Origin: Aquanectria penicillioides
Lineage: Eukaryota; Ascomycota; Sordariomycetes; Hypocreales; Nectriaceae
Length of the DNA: 64,000 nt
NCBI GenBank assembly: GCA_003415625.1
Contig: PYIU01000001.1
Location: 372,001 to 436,000, forward strand
Reading direction: 5' to 3'
Shown here: positions 36,465 to 47,602 of the stretch, piece after piece
Numbering within the stretch: the first letter of the stretch is position 1
Layout: the number at the start of each line of letters is the position of its first letter
Translations under genes and position numbers: made by a program
The notes under the pieces: generated by a model
What the model saw: the letters and a program-made list of their open reading frames with translations, nothing else
Databases searched by the model: none
Told to the model about the DNA's origin: nothing

Positions 36465-37071
36465 GATAGTTGGAGACTCACAATCGCCTCATGTTCACGC
36501 GAAGACCGGCCATATTCTCACGGTCCCACAACTCAACCAAGTTAGAACTAATGATCCTTACGCCATATGAAACATCTGCCTTCCATCTGCTGTTTTTTTC
36601 CAATGTCCCTGTTTCAGTTTTGGAAGAGAACCCACTGCTCAATAGAAACATTTGAGGTGCATAAAGAATGAGTGTTTGGATTTCATTGAATCTTCATACT
36701 CTTTGATATCTGGTGAAAATTTCATGAACATGTTCCAGGATTCATTCCAATGCCGCACCCTCGGCACCAACATCACCGCCACTTCCAATCCTTCCAGTAA
36801 CCTCAATATCAATCTTCATCTTCTCATCCATCAACCCTGCCTGAATCATTATAGCCACTGGTCTTACATCACCGAGCGCCTTTCGCAAAATTGGCTAGAT
36901 CTTGGGGAAATCTTCACGATCTGGTAAAATGTATTTCACGTGTACGATATCCCTTGTTGGTGCACTTGCTTTTGCCACAGCTGTCTTGTTCCAAGAGGTC
37001 ATCTGGGATAATCCCAGTCTCAGAGTTCAGTCTGTTGACAAATGAGCGTTCGTGAGAAATGAAAGTAAATA
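36465..37071. other. gene-free AT-rich stretch
   Basis: No supported gene. Short frames only. Confidence 0.45.
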
Positions 37072-37224
37072 CCGTAAAAACCCAGCAAATTCGACCACCT
37101 TGGCGTCTACGGGACCTCCGTCTTTCACAATAAAAAGAAAGTTCTCCATCACATAATTGGTTGTGTGTACTTTTTCTGCACTTTCTTGAAGAAACTAAAG
37201 TAGTCGAATTTGCTCAGTTTTTAC
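37072..37224. mobile_element. palindromic MITE-like element, copy A
   Basis: The ends are inverted repeats: CCGTAAAAACCCAGCAAATT at the left, and at the right the inverse of ACTGAGCAAATTCGACTACT. About 30 bases match imperfectly. A TA precedes the left end, while the right end is slightly eroded. The interior (TAAAAAGAAAGTTCT, ACATAATTGGTTGTGT, TTTCTTGAAGAAA) is the reverse complement of the interior of the element at 37857-38011, which makes the two copies one family. No coding capacity. The TA target and small size fit a mariner/Tc1-type non-autonomous element. Confidence 0.65.
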
Positions 37225-37856
37225 CAGAGGTGCGTGGGTGTTACCCTGTAGTCGCGCTGACGAGGACCCAATCACAGGTGATAGCAGCTCGCCAATAGCA
37301 AAATAGAGGTTCGTATTCTGAACTAGTCGAGATATCTTGGCGAACAATGTTTAGAAGAGTCATTCTGTTTGCGTCGGGTACGGCTCGTGATCAATGCCTA
37401 GAATCGACATTCACTGGGATGTTGGGCTTGATGATTGAATTGACCTAAACAACTCTGGGCACCACCGCTCCTAAGTATGCAAGCTATGGCTCTTTGTAAT
37501 TGTAAAATCAAAAGATTTTTAATTGAGTTGGAGGGCATTGGACGTCGCGCCGAGAGAGATGGTGGTGAGAGACGGCGTTTACAGCGGGAAGGGCGTCTAG
37601 GGCGGGCAATTAATTCAGGTGGTGGGGATGACGTGCATCCGCACAAAAGCTATGTAGAGGGCAATTCTAGACGGATGAATGACCAAGACATCAACAAATC
37701 ATGCGCGGCCAAGACGACAGTATAGCGACGCAAGATGTTGATAACAAAAATGTAGGTAAAACTAATATGCGCATCACGAGGTTTTGGAGTTGCGCACTGC
37801 TCGTTTTCGATGCTTGCTTAGGAAAACCAGGCAGGTCCTTCCCATCAACATCAATA
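37225..37856. other. stretch between two MITE-like copies
   Basis: No supported gene. It separates two oppositely oriented copies of one small element. Confidence 0.45.
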
Positions 37857-38011
37857 CCGTATTCTCTCAACAAATTGGACCACCTTAGTTTCTTCAAGAA
37901 AGTGAACAAATCGTGAACACAGCCAATTATGTAACAAGGAACTTTCTTTTTCTTGTAAAACCCGGAGATCCCGACGACGCTAAGGTAGTCCAATTTGTCG
38001 AGAGAATACGG
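37857..38011. mobile_element. palindromic MITE-like element, copy B
   Basis: A 155-bp element with nearly perfect terminal inverted repeats of about 33 bases (left end CCGTATTCTCTCAACAAATT continuing to ACCACCTTAG; right end its inverse with two or three mismatches), flanked on both sides by TA. The interior matches copy A at 37072-37224 in reverse orientation. It has no open frame of note. TA duplication, size and structure fit a non-autonomous mariner/Tc1-type transposon. Confidence 0.75.
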
Positions 38012-38748
38012 TATAAGCACAAGCAAGATGAAGCGATAGCAACAAGGCGTCAGATACCTCGCATAATACGGTAATTAAGGAATGGACACCACACATATTG
38101 GATAGGTTAGTAGATTTATTGGCCAGAGAATTAATAGTCATCGTAACTTGAATACACCTACGAACGAGTGGTTGCTGTCGAGCGGGTCGAGATTTGAAAT
38201 GACTACTCCGTACCCGAAAGGAATTGCGCACCACAGAATAACGGACCATGCGACCAGCGAGTTGATAAAAGCCGAGGATCAAGGGGCATATATTTTCTAA
38301 TTTCAGTGAAGAAATATTGGAACATGGCCACGCGGACCCCGATTTCCAGAACCCCCGATATTCTTCGGATATCTCGGGTTAGCGGATCCGCATTGGCTCG
38401 CAATGCCCGACCGCCACCCAGCCTGATTTGGGTCTTGACTCGCGAGACCGGCTCCTCATTCCGCAGGCCTCACGCTTCGACCCAAGACGCAGCAACGTCA
38501 GGGAGGAGTATCTTAGACTGCATCGGAACTCTCAGCTTTTGCCAATAGTGTGCTGGTTCGTGGGGGGGGGGGGGTTTCTTTCTCCTAGGCCAGCCACTAA
38601 GCTGGAGATAGACAGCAGCCAATGCACAGATGTCGATCGCCGCTTTGAGACGATCAAATGACTGCGAATTGCCAAGGTACCGGTATGGCTATGGCCGAAG
38701 GGCCGACGCTAGTGCTTAGCGACGGTCCATCCCTGTCGATTTCAATTA
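38012..38748. other. gene-free stretch with a 13-base G run
   Basis: No supported gene. It contains a run of 13 G at 38562-38574 and a small hairpin (CGCTAGTGCTTAGCG) near 38707-38721. Confidence 0.45.
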
Positions 38749-39070
38749 CTAGGGGGGATCTCTAAACCGACCTTTCCCCCGTGACAGATTCTCAGTCACG
38801 GGGGGGCCATTGATTTGCAATAGGGATGTTGATTTGCAAATTAAAAGGTACTTCAGTCCCTATACAATTTAGGTACTCATTTATGTATTTTCTGCCGAAT
38901 TTGAGATGGACAAAAAGAAAATATTATGTGGGATAAAGTGGGGCACAGTGACCTAAAATCCTTAGCATTTTATATAGAACGAGAGGTACTGGACTTTTTG
39001 GCCAATCAATGGCCCCCCCGTGACTGAGAATCTGTCACCGGGGAAAGGTCGGTTTAGAGATCCCCCCTAG
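38749..39070. mobile_element. 322-bp inverted-repeat element with subterminal hairpins
   Basis: Long terminal inverted repeats of about 65 bases (left 38749-38812, right about 39004-39070) begin CTAGGGGGGATCTCTAAACC and are almost identical when one is inverted. TA flanks both ends (38747-38748 and 39071-39072). Inside each arm is a second hairpin, CCCCGTGAC...GTCACGGGG around AGATTCTCA, so each end can fold by itself. The middle is AT-rich and non-coding. The structure fits a foldback/MITE element unrelated in sequence to the two copies just upstream. A fragment of the same end (CTCTAAACCGACC) recurs near 39299. Confidence 0.75.
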
Positions 39071-39848
39071 TACCCCAATAGACCCACCCTATCTCATTCA
39101 TCATACCGTCCACCATCTAGTCGATGCGAACATGCTGCCATTTGGCAAATGAAATCGAGACCCGGGTACAGTTTAAATCACACTTTGTTATCATATTCAA
39201 ATACGGCTCCATTTGAATATAATCCTACTCCTTGATCAGCCACCAGCATTCTGAATGCCACCATGCTCCTTCATCTCAAATTTGTGGGTATTGAATACCT
39301 CTAAACCGACCCCTGGTCTGGCCATCCCTTTTGACACTTAACAAGAGTGCATTATGAACAGGGACTTGCTAGTGGCGACATAGACAACAAAGCCAAGGCC
39401 GAAAAGAAAAAAAAAAGAAAATATGCGGCAAATCAGGCTTATGCACAGACCGGAGAATCGAGCACTTTGTCCCTAGTCCTCCGATCGAAAACCCCACGAT
39501 GAACCACTCGGGTACTCCGTAGAGAATACCTGTAGCCGAGTATTGCATGTCTCGGCTAGTCCCAACTTGACTGCAAAAAAAATGTATGTATGGCTGAGTG
39601 ACGACCACGCACCTATCCGATGGGTAAAACAATTTGTTTGGCATAGACGGTATGCCCTATTACGTACGAATCTATTTTCGACTAGGGAGAGATTCACAAT
39701 CTTCCACGGCAATTTTCTAATGACGGTTATAATGACCTAGATGCGCCAACTTCTTCGACTTGTCCTATCCAACCCTTCGGGGGAGGTCGCATCTAGCCTT
39801 GCAACACATTCGACAGCCCGACCTTAGGAGAATCCTTTGTCATGCACC
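39071..39848. other. gene-free stretch
   Basis: No supported gene. It contains a 13-base fragment of the neighbouring inverted-repeat element near 39299. Confidence 0.45.
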
Positions 39849-41420
39849 ATGGGTTCGCGAAATAGCTTTGTTAATCATGCACTGGAGGATGTCAATTTTG
39901 GTGCTCGCACGGAAGACGCGCAACTTGAATACACCACACAACAAGTTGGCTCAGCTTTACGTCACCTATGCAACATTCCAGCAAAGAGTTTTTTCCTCGT
40001 CGCAACTGGAGACGATGGGTGTCCGACAATATTATCGGGGCCCGAGGTGATGCGCAATGACACCGCGATAGCAGAATTCTTCGACGTGAACAAATACCAA
40101 CAAGTTATGGAAAATCTGGACTCGGGTAACTACCTATGTGCACCTCTGCGTCTTGTGCTTTAATGCTGACATGCTTTGGAGTGACTCCGGACTTCACTCC
40201 TCGTAAGAGACTATGTCGAGACGTTGATGATATAAGTACCGAGCACAGTATCCCCACCAAAAAGTTTAGCATAGACAACTCCGAGGATGTTTGGAGCTTT
40301 TATCAAGACCGGTTCGAGAAATGTCAGCAACGAGTGTGTAGGCTTATTGCCAAAGCATGGATCAAGGCTATCGAACCGAAGAAACAGTCAATACACCCCT
40401 ACAGCGGAGGCGAGCGGACGGCTCCTCCCTGGTGGCCGAAACCATGGGGACCAGGGAAGCAGCAGAGAGTCAGGCACAAGGATCCTGACCATTTGTACAA
40501 GCAAGGTAGGTTTCTTTATCGTATGCATTGATTCCCATCACGTCATCGCGCTAACATGTTGCGCCCAGAACGCGTGCACCTCCTCAGTCATATCGTGAGG
40601 ATGGTCGTGCAGCCGACGGATATACAATACCCTAATGTGCAGAAAACGAACATGAGCGTCAAGAAACTCGAGGAGGTCACGGTAGACGCGCTATCAAGCC
40701 TTCTCACAAGCAGTTGTAATCTTGTTAGTGCCGAGATCCGAGAGTATGTGAGGCAAATTTTCAAGGTTGCCAGGCAAGAAGAAAGATTGATGAAAGACAA
40801 GCTGAGTAAGGACCAACCGCTCCGTATTTTCTCCTTGGGGCAAACCTACTGACGGTTAACTAGGGACGATATCCGATGCCTCCGCCAAGGAAAAGAACAG
40901 CACCGCCAAGATGGGCGTTCCTGAGACCAATGCCGTAGCCTTGGACCCCGGGAACCAGTGGTACGCTGCTGTTAGTGACGGACAGGTCGGGTCGGGCATG
41001 CTACCAGAAAACAGCCAGGTCCCTAACCCCATGGCGATGTACGATTACTTTCCATCACAGCAAAATCAGGGATTCGAGATATACCCCGGACACTACAGCT
41101 CCGGCTCCGTCCAGGGGACTAGCTGCATCCTCAATGAACACGTGCCTTCTGGAGAAATCGGCAATGCACAACCCCATTTTTATCCCGCTCAACATGTAAC
41201 TTTGCCACAAACACCGAATATCATCCCTCATTCCACCCGAAACTCATACACCATGGGGCTTGCAGAAGTGGCTGCTGAAGGGAGTTCGCAGACGATAACG
41301 ATGGGGCCAAGCCAAGGTGCAGACATGATTCAGTCAAGCACAGATTGCGGATACGGCCCCACTGCTTCGTGTCCTGCCCCAAGCGGGCAACGGTGGCGAG
41401 GGAATGACATTCCCAGATAG
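39849..41420 (+). CDS. DUF2841 (hrmA-associated cluster / YDR124W-like helical bundle) protein
   Basis: Four exons (39849-40125, 40182-40505, 40569-40805 and 40864-41420), joined by 56-63-nt introns, give 464 residues with all phases exact. Residues about 120-250 carry the domain: FYQDRFEKCQQRVCRLIAKA, WIKAIEPKKQSIHPYSGGE, PPWWPKPWG and RHKDPDHLYKQERVHLL, which I recognise as the family named after the subtelomeric hrmA-associated cluster protein AFUB_079030 and yeast YDR124W (DUF2841). The C-terminal 200 residues are Gln/Pro/Ser/Tyr-rich and likely disordered. The family has a nuclear or regulatory flavour, but its biochemical role is unknown. The start is the first ATG in the open frame. 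It is convergent with the C2H2 gene downstream. Confidence 0.85.
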
Positions 41421-41768
41421 GTCATACACCGAATGTGAAGAAGAATGGATGACATTCGCAGCTAAGCGAAGCTAGCCGCCCAGTGCTTTTCCTTTCCTCT
41501 CTATCTGGCTCGATGAGGGAATTACTTTGTACAGCATTAGCTATAAATAGCAATATGGCGATGCCAAGGCGCATGCCAGGCTGACAAATATTACAAAACA
41601 AAAGGGGAATGCCAGGCCGTGTACACTTCGTTTCCTTTTCTTTTGCTCCATGTCCAAACGCGACGAGAACACCAGCCAACGAGACCGCTTTTTTTTTTGG
41701 TCGCGTAAATCAGGTATTGGTATCTAATAAAAGTACAGTGTCTGGATAATACCAGCCAGAGATGGACA
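41421..41768. other. convergent intergenic stretch
   Basis: Between two convergent genes; probable 3' untranslated sequence of both, nothing else seen. Confidence 0.5.
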
Positions 41769-42815
41769 TCATGACATGTGCCCGGGTTCTAAATCACCGG
41801 GTCGATCGGTTTCGATGTTGAGTAATTCCTTTACTTCCTGCAGCTGGGCTGTGTCAGGCTCGCTCCAGCTATTCTCCAAAACCACCCCTTCCTGAGCTGC
41901 TGTGAAGGCATCCTCGGCCCTATTCATGGTCATGACGTCCAAATCGGTCACATATGATTTACCGTCGGACAGTTTGAGCCGGACCTCGAGATCCGTGGAA
42001 ATCATTGCTTCGCGCTTTTCTAACCGCTCGGTGCCGTCAAAAACCGCAAGCACTCGCTTTTTGATCGTCATCTGTTTGGCATCGTATCCCCAGGACGAGG
42101 GGTAAAGTCTAGGGTCTGGGCGTTTTCGACTTCGACTTGACGAAGCCATCTCGGGAGACTTTTGCTCCACCAGCTGTGAATCTGTTTCGCCGCTTTGGTA
42201 ATCCACCATCTTCATTTTGTGTCTCTTCAGCGTCTGTTGAAAATCTTGGTCGTCTGCTAGGCCGGCTAGATTCATCGCGTTGATGGCCTCGGCGGGGTCT
42301 TCGCGCGTTAAAGCTGCAAGGACGCAATCTTCTAAATGGTCGTAAAAGTCTTCTGGTGAAGAAAATATATGGTGGCAAGTACTACAGCCAGCGGGACCAT
42401 AGACTTCGCTATGAAGGTCGGAACCCCGTCCTGCAATGTTCCACCTCTCGACATTTGGTGGTTTGGGCTGGACCTTGTGGGCTTCCAAAAAGTGTTTTTT
42501 TAACAGGTCGAGGCGGTCAAATGATATCTCTTGGGGGGTTCCCCAACCAGGACAAAAGCCACAAACCAATGTGCCTCGATAGTGGTTTACGGCATGCCGA
42601 TTTCGGTCGTACTTTCTTGAAAATCCCCTGGTGTAGTACTCACAGGTCCTGATGGGGCATTTTTCTGGCCTCTCCTTTGCGTGCGTCAAGATGTGTGCCT
42701 TGAGGTCCTTGAAGGTCTTATGGCACTCTGGGCAGATGCTTGGGCGATTGTTTTCATCCTCATCGACGCACTTCAGGCTCTCAGGTGACGGACAGGTATC
42801 CATCCCAGCCTCCAT
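41769..42815 (-). CDS. C2H2 zinc-finger protein
   Basis: An intronless gene of 348 residues from the ATG at 42815 (the open frame extends slightly further upstream without an ATG). Zinc fingers lie in the first half: CPECHKTFKDLKAHILTH, then CPIRTC...RNRHAVNH, then CGFC...LKKHFLEAH, and later CSTCHHIFSSPEDFYDHLEDC, the last of C2HC type. The middle holds a basic SRKRPD stretch, and the C-terminal part is acidic and without a known domain. The layout suggests a nuclear DNA- or RNA-binding regulator. It is convergent with the DUF2841 gene. Confidence 0.82.
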   Translation of the reverse strand: MEAGMDTCPSPESLKCVDEDENNRPSICPECHKTFKDLKAHILTHAKERPEKCPIRTCEYYTRGFSRKYDRNRHAVNHYRGTLVCGFCPGWGTPQEISFDRLDLLKKHFLEAHKVQPKPPNVERWNIAGRGSDLHSEVYGPAGCSTCHHIFSSPEDFYDHLEDCVLAALTREDPAEAINAMNLAGLADDQDFQQTLKRHKMKMVDYQSGETDSQLVEQKSPEMASSSRSRKRPDPRLYPSSWGYDAKQMTIKKRVLAVFDGTERLEKREAMISTDLEVRLKLSDGKSYVTDLDVMTMNRAEDAFTAAQEGVVLENSWSEPDTAQLQEVKELLNIETDRPGDLEPGHMS

Positions 42816-44478
42816 AGAAAAAGAAGGATGGATGGTGGAGGACCACAAATGAATTAACGCCTAACTCGCGATTTCTTAGTTTTGTCCCATCCAATTCGCT
42901 CCCAGAGCCCACACCTTTGGAACATGGGAGTACACACAAGGAGTGACAGGCTGATGTACATTACAGGGCAGGTGAGTAGTCTGATTTCTCCAGCAAATCG
43001 AAGAACCCGAGATGCCGGTGACCAAGGGTAGGTGTCTTGCCGCCGCCGCCTCAACCTCGGTTAGGTGAGGGCGAAGATTCAGTGCCCCCAACCCTTTTTC
43101 GCTTGTCGTCTAGCGCTGTGCGAAGTCTGTAATGTCTTCGGCGATGGAATGTGATTCACGGTGCATGTGCGAGCCTCGAGGGGTTCGGCGATCAGTACCC
43201 AGATGCCGATTTCAGACACGTCTGATCACTAATCGAATTTTTCTGGCTGTCACTGAGCCCGGGAACCTGGACTAAGCCGTGGTGATGGGCACTGGTTGTG
43301 GAGAATCAGGCACTTCGTCCAAGACACTGGTGCGTCCCGACGCAGGACTCTCGGCGCCACTGCATCCACCCGTCGGAGAGCTAAACCCGTCGTCGATGGT
43401 GCGCCGGGAATTTCGTTTCGGCTTTGCCTTCGCGGAGCGAGTGTGTGCGGCAGTCTTACAAGTCAGGGACTAGAAGTTGAAGGAACAGCAAAAATGGTGG
43501 CGATCGATTGCTTTTCTGAGTAGTCAAGGGTTCCGGATATGTGCTAGTAAGTACATGGCGCACCAACTGCCGAGAAAGTCAAAAACGAGAACAAAGCAAA
43601 GAGACGGAGAAGCAAACCTGCAGGTTACAAAGGGGGCCTTATTTCAGCAGCCTCGTCGTCTGTCACATTGTCAACTTTGCACCAATTGCCCATGTTCCAC
43701 CTGCGCCACTGAGGCCCCCTGGGACGGGACGGCAACGGGTGAGGCTAGAACGGTTGGAGAATAGCGGTCACCCTGTCCATCTGAAAGCCCTGGCCACTGT
43801 GGCGAATGCAGACAGTCCAGATGCCCCTGTTCAGCTGAGCCGCAGCGCCAGGATCCACCATATTGGACGAGTACGTCAAGTAATCTGCACATGGGTGATA
43901 CATGCGCGATTCGGACGCCTGCCGCTAGGAACTGCGCAGATCCAGAGATTTCGCTGAATCCCAGGCCACTGGGTCCAGATCGGTTCCGATCCGATGCCAT
44001 TTGCTCCATTGGCGTGACATTCCCATGTCACGATCTACCGATGCCCTGACATGACGAGGGCGTAGCACAACTTTGTCATCGAGGAGGCAGCCAGGGACGA
44101 AAAGGGACACACACACTCACGCAACCCATGGATCCAGCCACTGGCGGCCAGGCCAGGCCCAGCAGGACCAGGTACCTTTTGTCGCGGTTCAGCTTCAACA
44201 AGGAGGCAGCCCAAGCTGCGGTGTCACTCTAGACGCGCGATAATCAGAGCCCCTGGGAACTGCGCCGAACCACTGGTGCTCCAACGGCCGAATCTGCTTT
44301 GTGATTTGCCCCGCAGTAAAATGAAGCTTTTTGTTTCCACATAACTGTGGAGGGCTGTCATGCGACCATGTTTGTCTCCTATCGCCGTCTACTTCGTCAG
44401 GGTACCACCAAAACCCTCAAGTGAAGATGAAATCCGCGCCAAATGACGAGATACTCGTGAAACCTAGCTCATTTTTTG
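42816..44478. other. gene-free stretch
   Basis: No supported gene in 1.7 kb. It contains the promoter of the C2H2 gene. Several overlapping frames near 43280-44010 on both strands are under 140 codons and carry no motif. Confidence 0.45.
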
Positions 44479-46569
44479 CTAAATCATAGTAATCTCCCTC
44501 CTCTGTGCCCCGTCAAAGTCTTTATTTTTCCCTCTCCTAAACATGCCGATCCTCGTGTACACATCACCACCGCCATCGCCTGTCGACGACGTAAACAAGA
44601 GTCCTTGTACCCCATCTTTCACGGTCTTATCAACAGTGACTGCCAAACACCACACCAACACCAAGTCCTTTACTCCCGACTCATCGTGCATGCCACAAGT
44701 GTTGCGGTAGCCATCACCGTTCACTGCCTCTGGATCTTCCTCAAGGTCGTCTTCTGGGTATTGAGCCACATATTCATCGACGTGTTTCTTCCAAGCTTCT
44801 TCCCAAGGCATCGCTTCCACTGGCCGACTATTGCCATTCAGGTCAGACATCGGCAGGATGATGACGCTAGAGGTTGGTGGGTTGAACCAAGCGTTTCGTA
44901 ACAAGCCCTTGATCCTCAGTTGCGACCAAACAATCTCCCCGAATGGACTCATGCTTTGGAATTTAGGCTGTGTCAAGCATTCGACGACCTCACATACGAC
45001 TTCTGTATCGCTTTCGTCCTCATCGTCGAACCGAAAGTCATTGTGAACAACCCCGCCTTCTACGCTCGCCCATGACCAGGAAGGCGCACGATATGTCGTA
45101 GGTCTGTACACGTGGAATGTCTCACCTCCTTGCAGTGTTCTATGTCGGTCTGAGGTATACCACAAAAGTTGCTCGGCAAGGTTGTACTCCCATAGCCCAG
45201 CAAAGTACCCTAGCCCGAGGGCAGACGAGAAGGACGGATGGGCCGCGATTCCAGCCACTGCATTCAGCTTATCACATTCCAGGCTTGCACTGCGAAGCGA
45301 ATATGATGTTATAAGACGTAGCCAGCAGCTCAGCGCTTGGTCTTTATCCGAGACCGCATCGTCTTTCCCCATCAAGAGCGAGCTGAGGTTCAAGCTGTAC
45401 TTCTCATCGTTTTCATTGAAGCCAGCGTCCAGATCATGGGGAAAATATAAAGAATCTCCAAAGTTCCTTGCATGAGCCTTGCAATTCCACATCATGGTGT
45501 TGGTGGTGAAGGTCAGCGTTCGTTGAGCAAGCAACTGCTCCTGCATCGTCCAGGCTCTCTTTGAGAGAGGCTCGAAACGCTCGTCATAGGTCGCGGCATC
45601 CAGCTCGTTCACCGACATTGTTCCAAAAACACCTTGTCGGATCCGACAGGGAATCTTGGAAACGGCCTCTGTGTGGTGACGAGGCTGTAAAAAGCCTTCA
45701 GATACGTTCTTTGAAGATGCAGCTACTATCGTCACCACTGAGGAGGTATAGATGTCCTTCATCCTCGCTATTTCTCTTGTCTTGTCGTTTTCCGAATCTT
45801 GAATTATGCAAAGGGCATCTATCCATATGTATGGGATAGAAAGGGTTCTCGTAGTCTCCAGAGCGTCGAGGATTGTGCGAGGCAAAGTGCCTACATCGAG
45901 AGCTTTAGTGAATTGGGTATAGTTAGATGTATTAAGAGTCTGAAAGGCAGTAGTGCCCCAACAGTAGGACAAAGTTGCATATTGTCCTAGAGAACCGCTG
46001 GTCTCGATGATTCTAGGCTCTTGCTGATGTGGTGGACTGACTTCAATAACCCTTGAGGGGAGTCTGGGGTCCTCTCGTGTGTCAGGACAACATGCATGCC
46101 CTTCACACTCCTTCAACCACGTCCGAACCTGATATTTTGCTTGTTCGCTGTCCACGTCTGTTCGAACTGGACGGGCAGTGACATATTCTGATGCGAAATC
46201 TTCTGCAGTTGTCAAGGCGTGGAGGAACAATGATGCTCCAGCTTTCCACACGTCCGTGGGAGAATGAACTGAAATTGAAAGGTAGAAAATGTTTCTGCCT
46301 TTTGGGGTGCATGATTTCATCAGCGAAGGGGATAAATACACAATAACATTGTCTTCTTCGTTTTGTGAATCGCGCACGAAGCTATTGACATATTGGCACC
46401 AATTGCAGCCTAAAAGTGCGGAGTTTCTTGTTTCCCTGACGGAGCACGTTGCTTTGGTTGATACATCATTGCCAATATCACTGTCGGGACATGTGCAACA
46501 CTTCTCGAAATCTGGAGTGTCGAAAAAATCGAGCCAGCATCTTTCGCAGACGAGGTTCCGGGGCTCCAT
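44479..46569 (-). CDS. HET-domain (heterokaryon incompatibility) protein 2
   Basis: A single open frame of 696 residues. The N-terminus is Cys-rich (CERCWLDFF, CCTCPD, LLGCNWCQY), a common lead-in for HET proteins. The HET domain follows with YATLSYCWGTT at residues 197-207, YIWIDALCIIQDSEND at 247-262 and RAWTMQEQLLAQRTL at 338-352. The C-terminal half shows the usual YRAPSWSWASVEGG block near residue 500 and an acidic stretch. The protein is likely a cytosolic trigger of incompatibility-type cell death. Its start lies 1.03 kb from, and divergent to, the start of the large GTPase gene, so the two could share regulation. It is distinct from HET protein 1 and not a tandem duplicate. Confidence 0.93.
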   Translation of the reverse strand: MEPRNLVCERCWLDFFDTPDFEKCCTCPDSDIGNDVSTKATCSVRETRNSALLGCNWCQYVNSFVRDSQNEEDNVIVYLSPSLMKSCTPKGRNIFYLSISVHSPTDVWKAGASLFLHALTTAEDFASEYVTARPVRTDVDSEQAKYQVRTWLKECEGHACCPDTREDPRLPSRVIEVSPPHQQEPRIIETSGSLGQYATLSYCWGTTAFQTLNTSNYTQFTKALDVGTLPRTILDALETTRTLSIPYIWIDALCIIQDSENDKTREIARMKDIYTSSVVTIVAASSKNVSEGFLQPRHHTEAVSKIPCRIRQGVFGTMSVNELDAATYDERFEPLSKRAWTMQEQLLAQRTLTFTTNTMMWNCKAHARNFGDSLYFPHDLDAGFNENDEKYSLNLSSLLMGKDDAVSDKDQALSCWLRLITSYSLRSASLECDKLNAVAGIAAHPSFSSALGLGYFAGLWEYNLAEQLLWYTSDRHRTLQGGETFHVYRPTTYRAPSWSWASVEGGVVHNDFRFDDEDESDTEVVCEVVECLTQPKFQSMSPFGEIVWSQLRIKGLLRNAWFNPPTSSVIILPMSDLNGNSRPVEAMPWEEAWKKHVDEYVAQYPEDDLEEDPEAVNGDGYRNTCGMHDESGVKDLVLVWCLAVTVDKTVKDGVQGLLFTSSTGDGGGDVYTRIGMFRRGKNKDFDGAQRREITMI

Positions 46570-47602
46570 GGTAACCAGTTGTTGATGATAAGAGGAGAGC
46601 CGCGCGAATTACCACAAATGCGCCGCGAGTCAGATTAGACTTGGGTGCCTAATAAGAGGCCCGACTCCACCAACGTCTAATGTCACACAACATGAGATTA
46701 TTTGACTTATTGACTTTAGCAATTCCAAGCTCCTAAATTCATTCTCGTACAGTAAACTTTACAATCCAAGCTTGTTTCCTATTAACCTTCAACAGTACCA
46801 AAATCCATGGTTTAGTGCAAGTTTGTGGGTCGGAAATGAATGTCAGCACGCTTGTGTTGACATTACCTCCAGGGTAGCAATTGCGCTCATGGAAGAATTT
46901 TTACGAAGAGGTGACGACGCATCGATTTTCCTAGAGCCGAGACCAAGAACACTTAGTACATCTTTCATGATGTTCCAAACTACAGGATGAGTTGTAATTT
47001 AGTGGTTGTTGATTTTCGTGACCTAATCAATAAGAGCATTTACAGATTTACTCTCTTAGTACATCTTTTCTAAATTTAGCTTTTCTGTAGGATTGGAGAT
47101 GTCAGGAACTCGAGACAAGACTTAATGTTTAAGTCTGCATAGATACACAATTCTTGAGTATGACAGAAAGGTGAGTGACATAGGATAGGCGATACATCCA
47201 TGAACTTGTCTACCTCATTGATTTTGTCCAACATCTCAACCCTGCGTATTGCTGCCTCATATGTGAGGCACATTTCGCAATCAGCTGATGCCGTCATCAA
47301 CGCCCAGCCTGCGACAAAAGTAAGTGAGGGGATTTCAGATACCGAGCAGGCTGAGCATGGCCCAAGATAAAAGCAACCTCTGCTATTTACAATCCTCATG
47401 CTATATGACACTAATAAATACCCTTTCTAGTTCTAGATCCTACCAACGGGCCGTTATAGGGGAACACACAGAGCGATAGCAAAACCATAGCCCTTGACAG
47501 ATCGCATCGTCACCTCCAGCCTACAGTCGTGGACGTGCAATGTCAATTCACTTGTACACGTGACAACACATCCTTTTACTATTCTCAGCCTTTTTAGTCA
47601 TC
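46570..47602. other. divergent promoter region between HET and GTPase genes
   Basis: No supported coding region. AT-rich with short frames only. Confidence 0.5.

Noticed and set aside
38562..38574. Run of 13 G
   Set aside because: A long homopolymer with no nearby G-run partners for a quadruplex and no gene around it; likely simple slippage or an assembly artefact.
43279..44010. Overlapping open frames of up to 138 codons on both strands
   Set aside because: GC-rich shadow frames without motifs, splice sites or consistent start; no family recognised.
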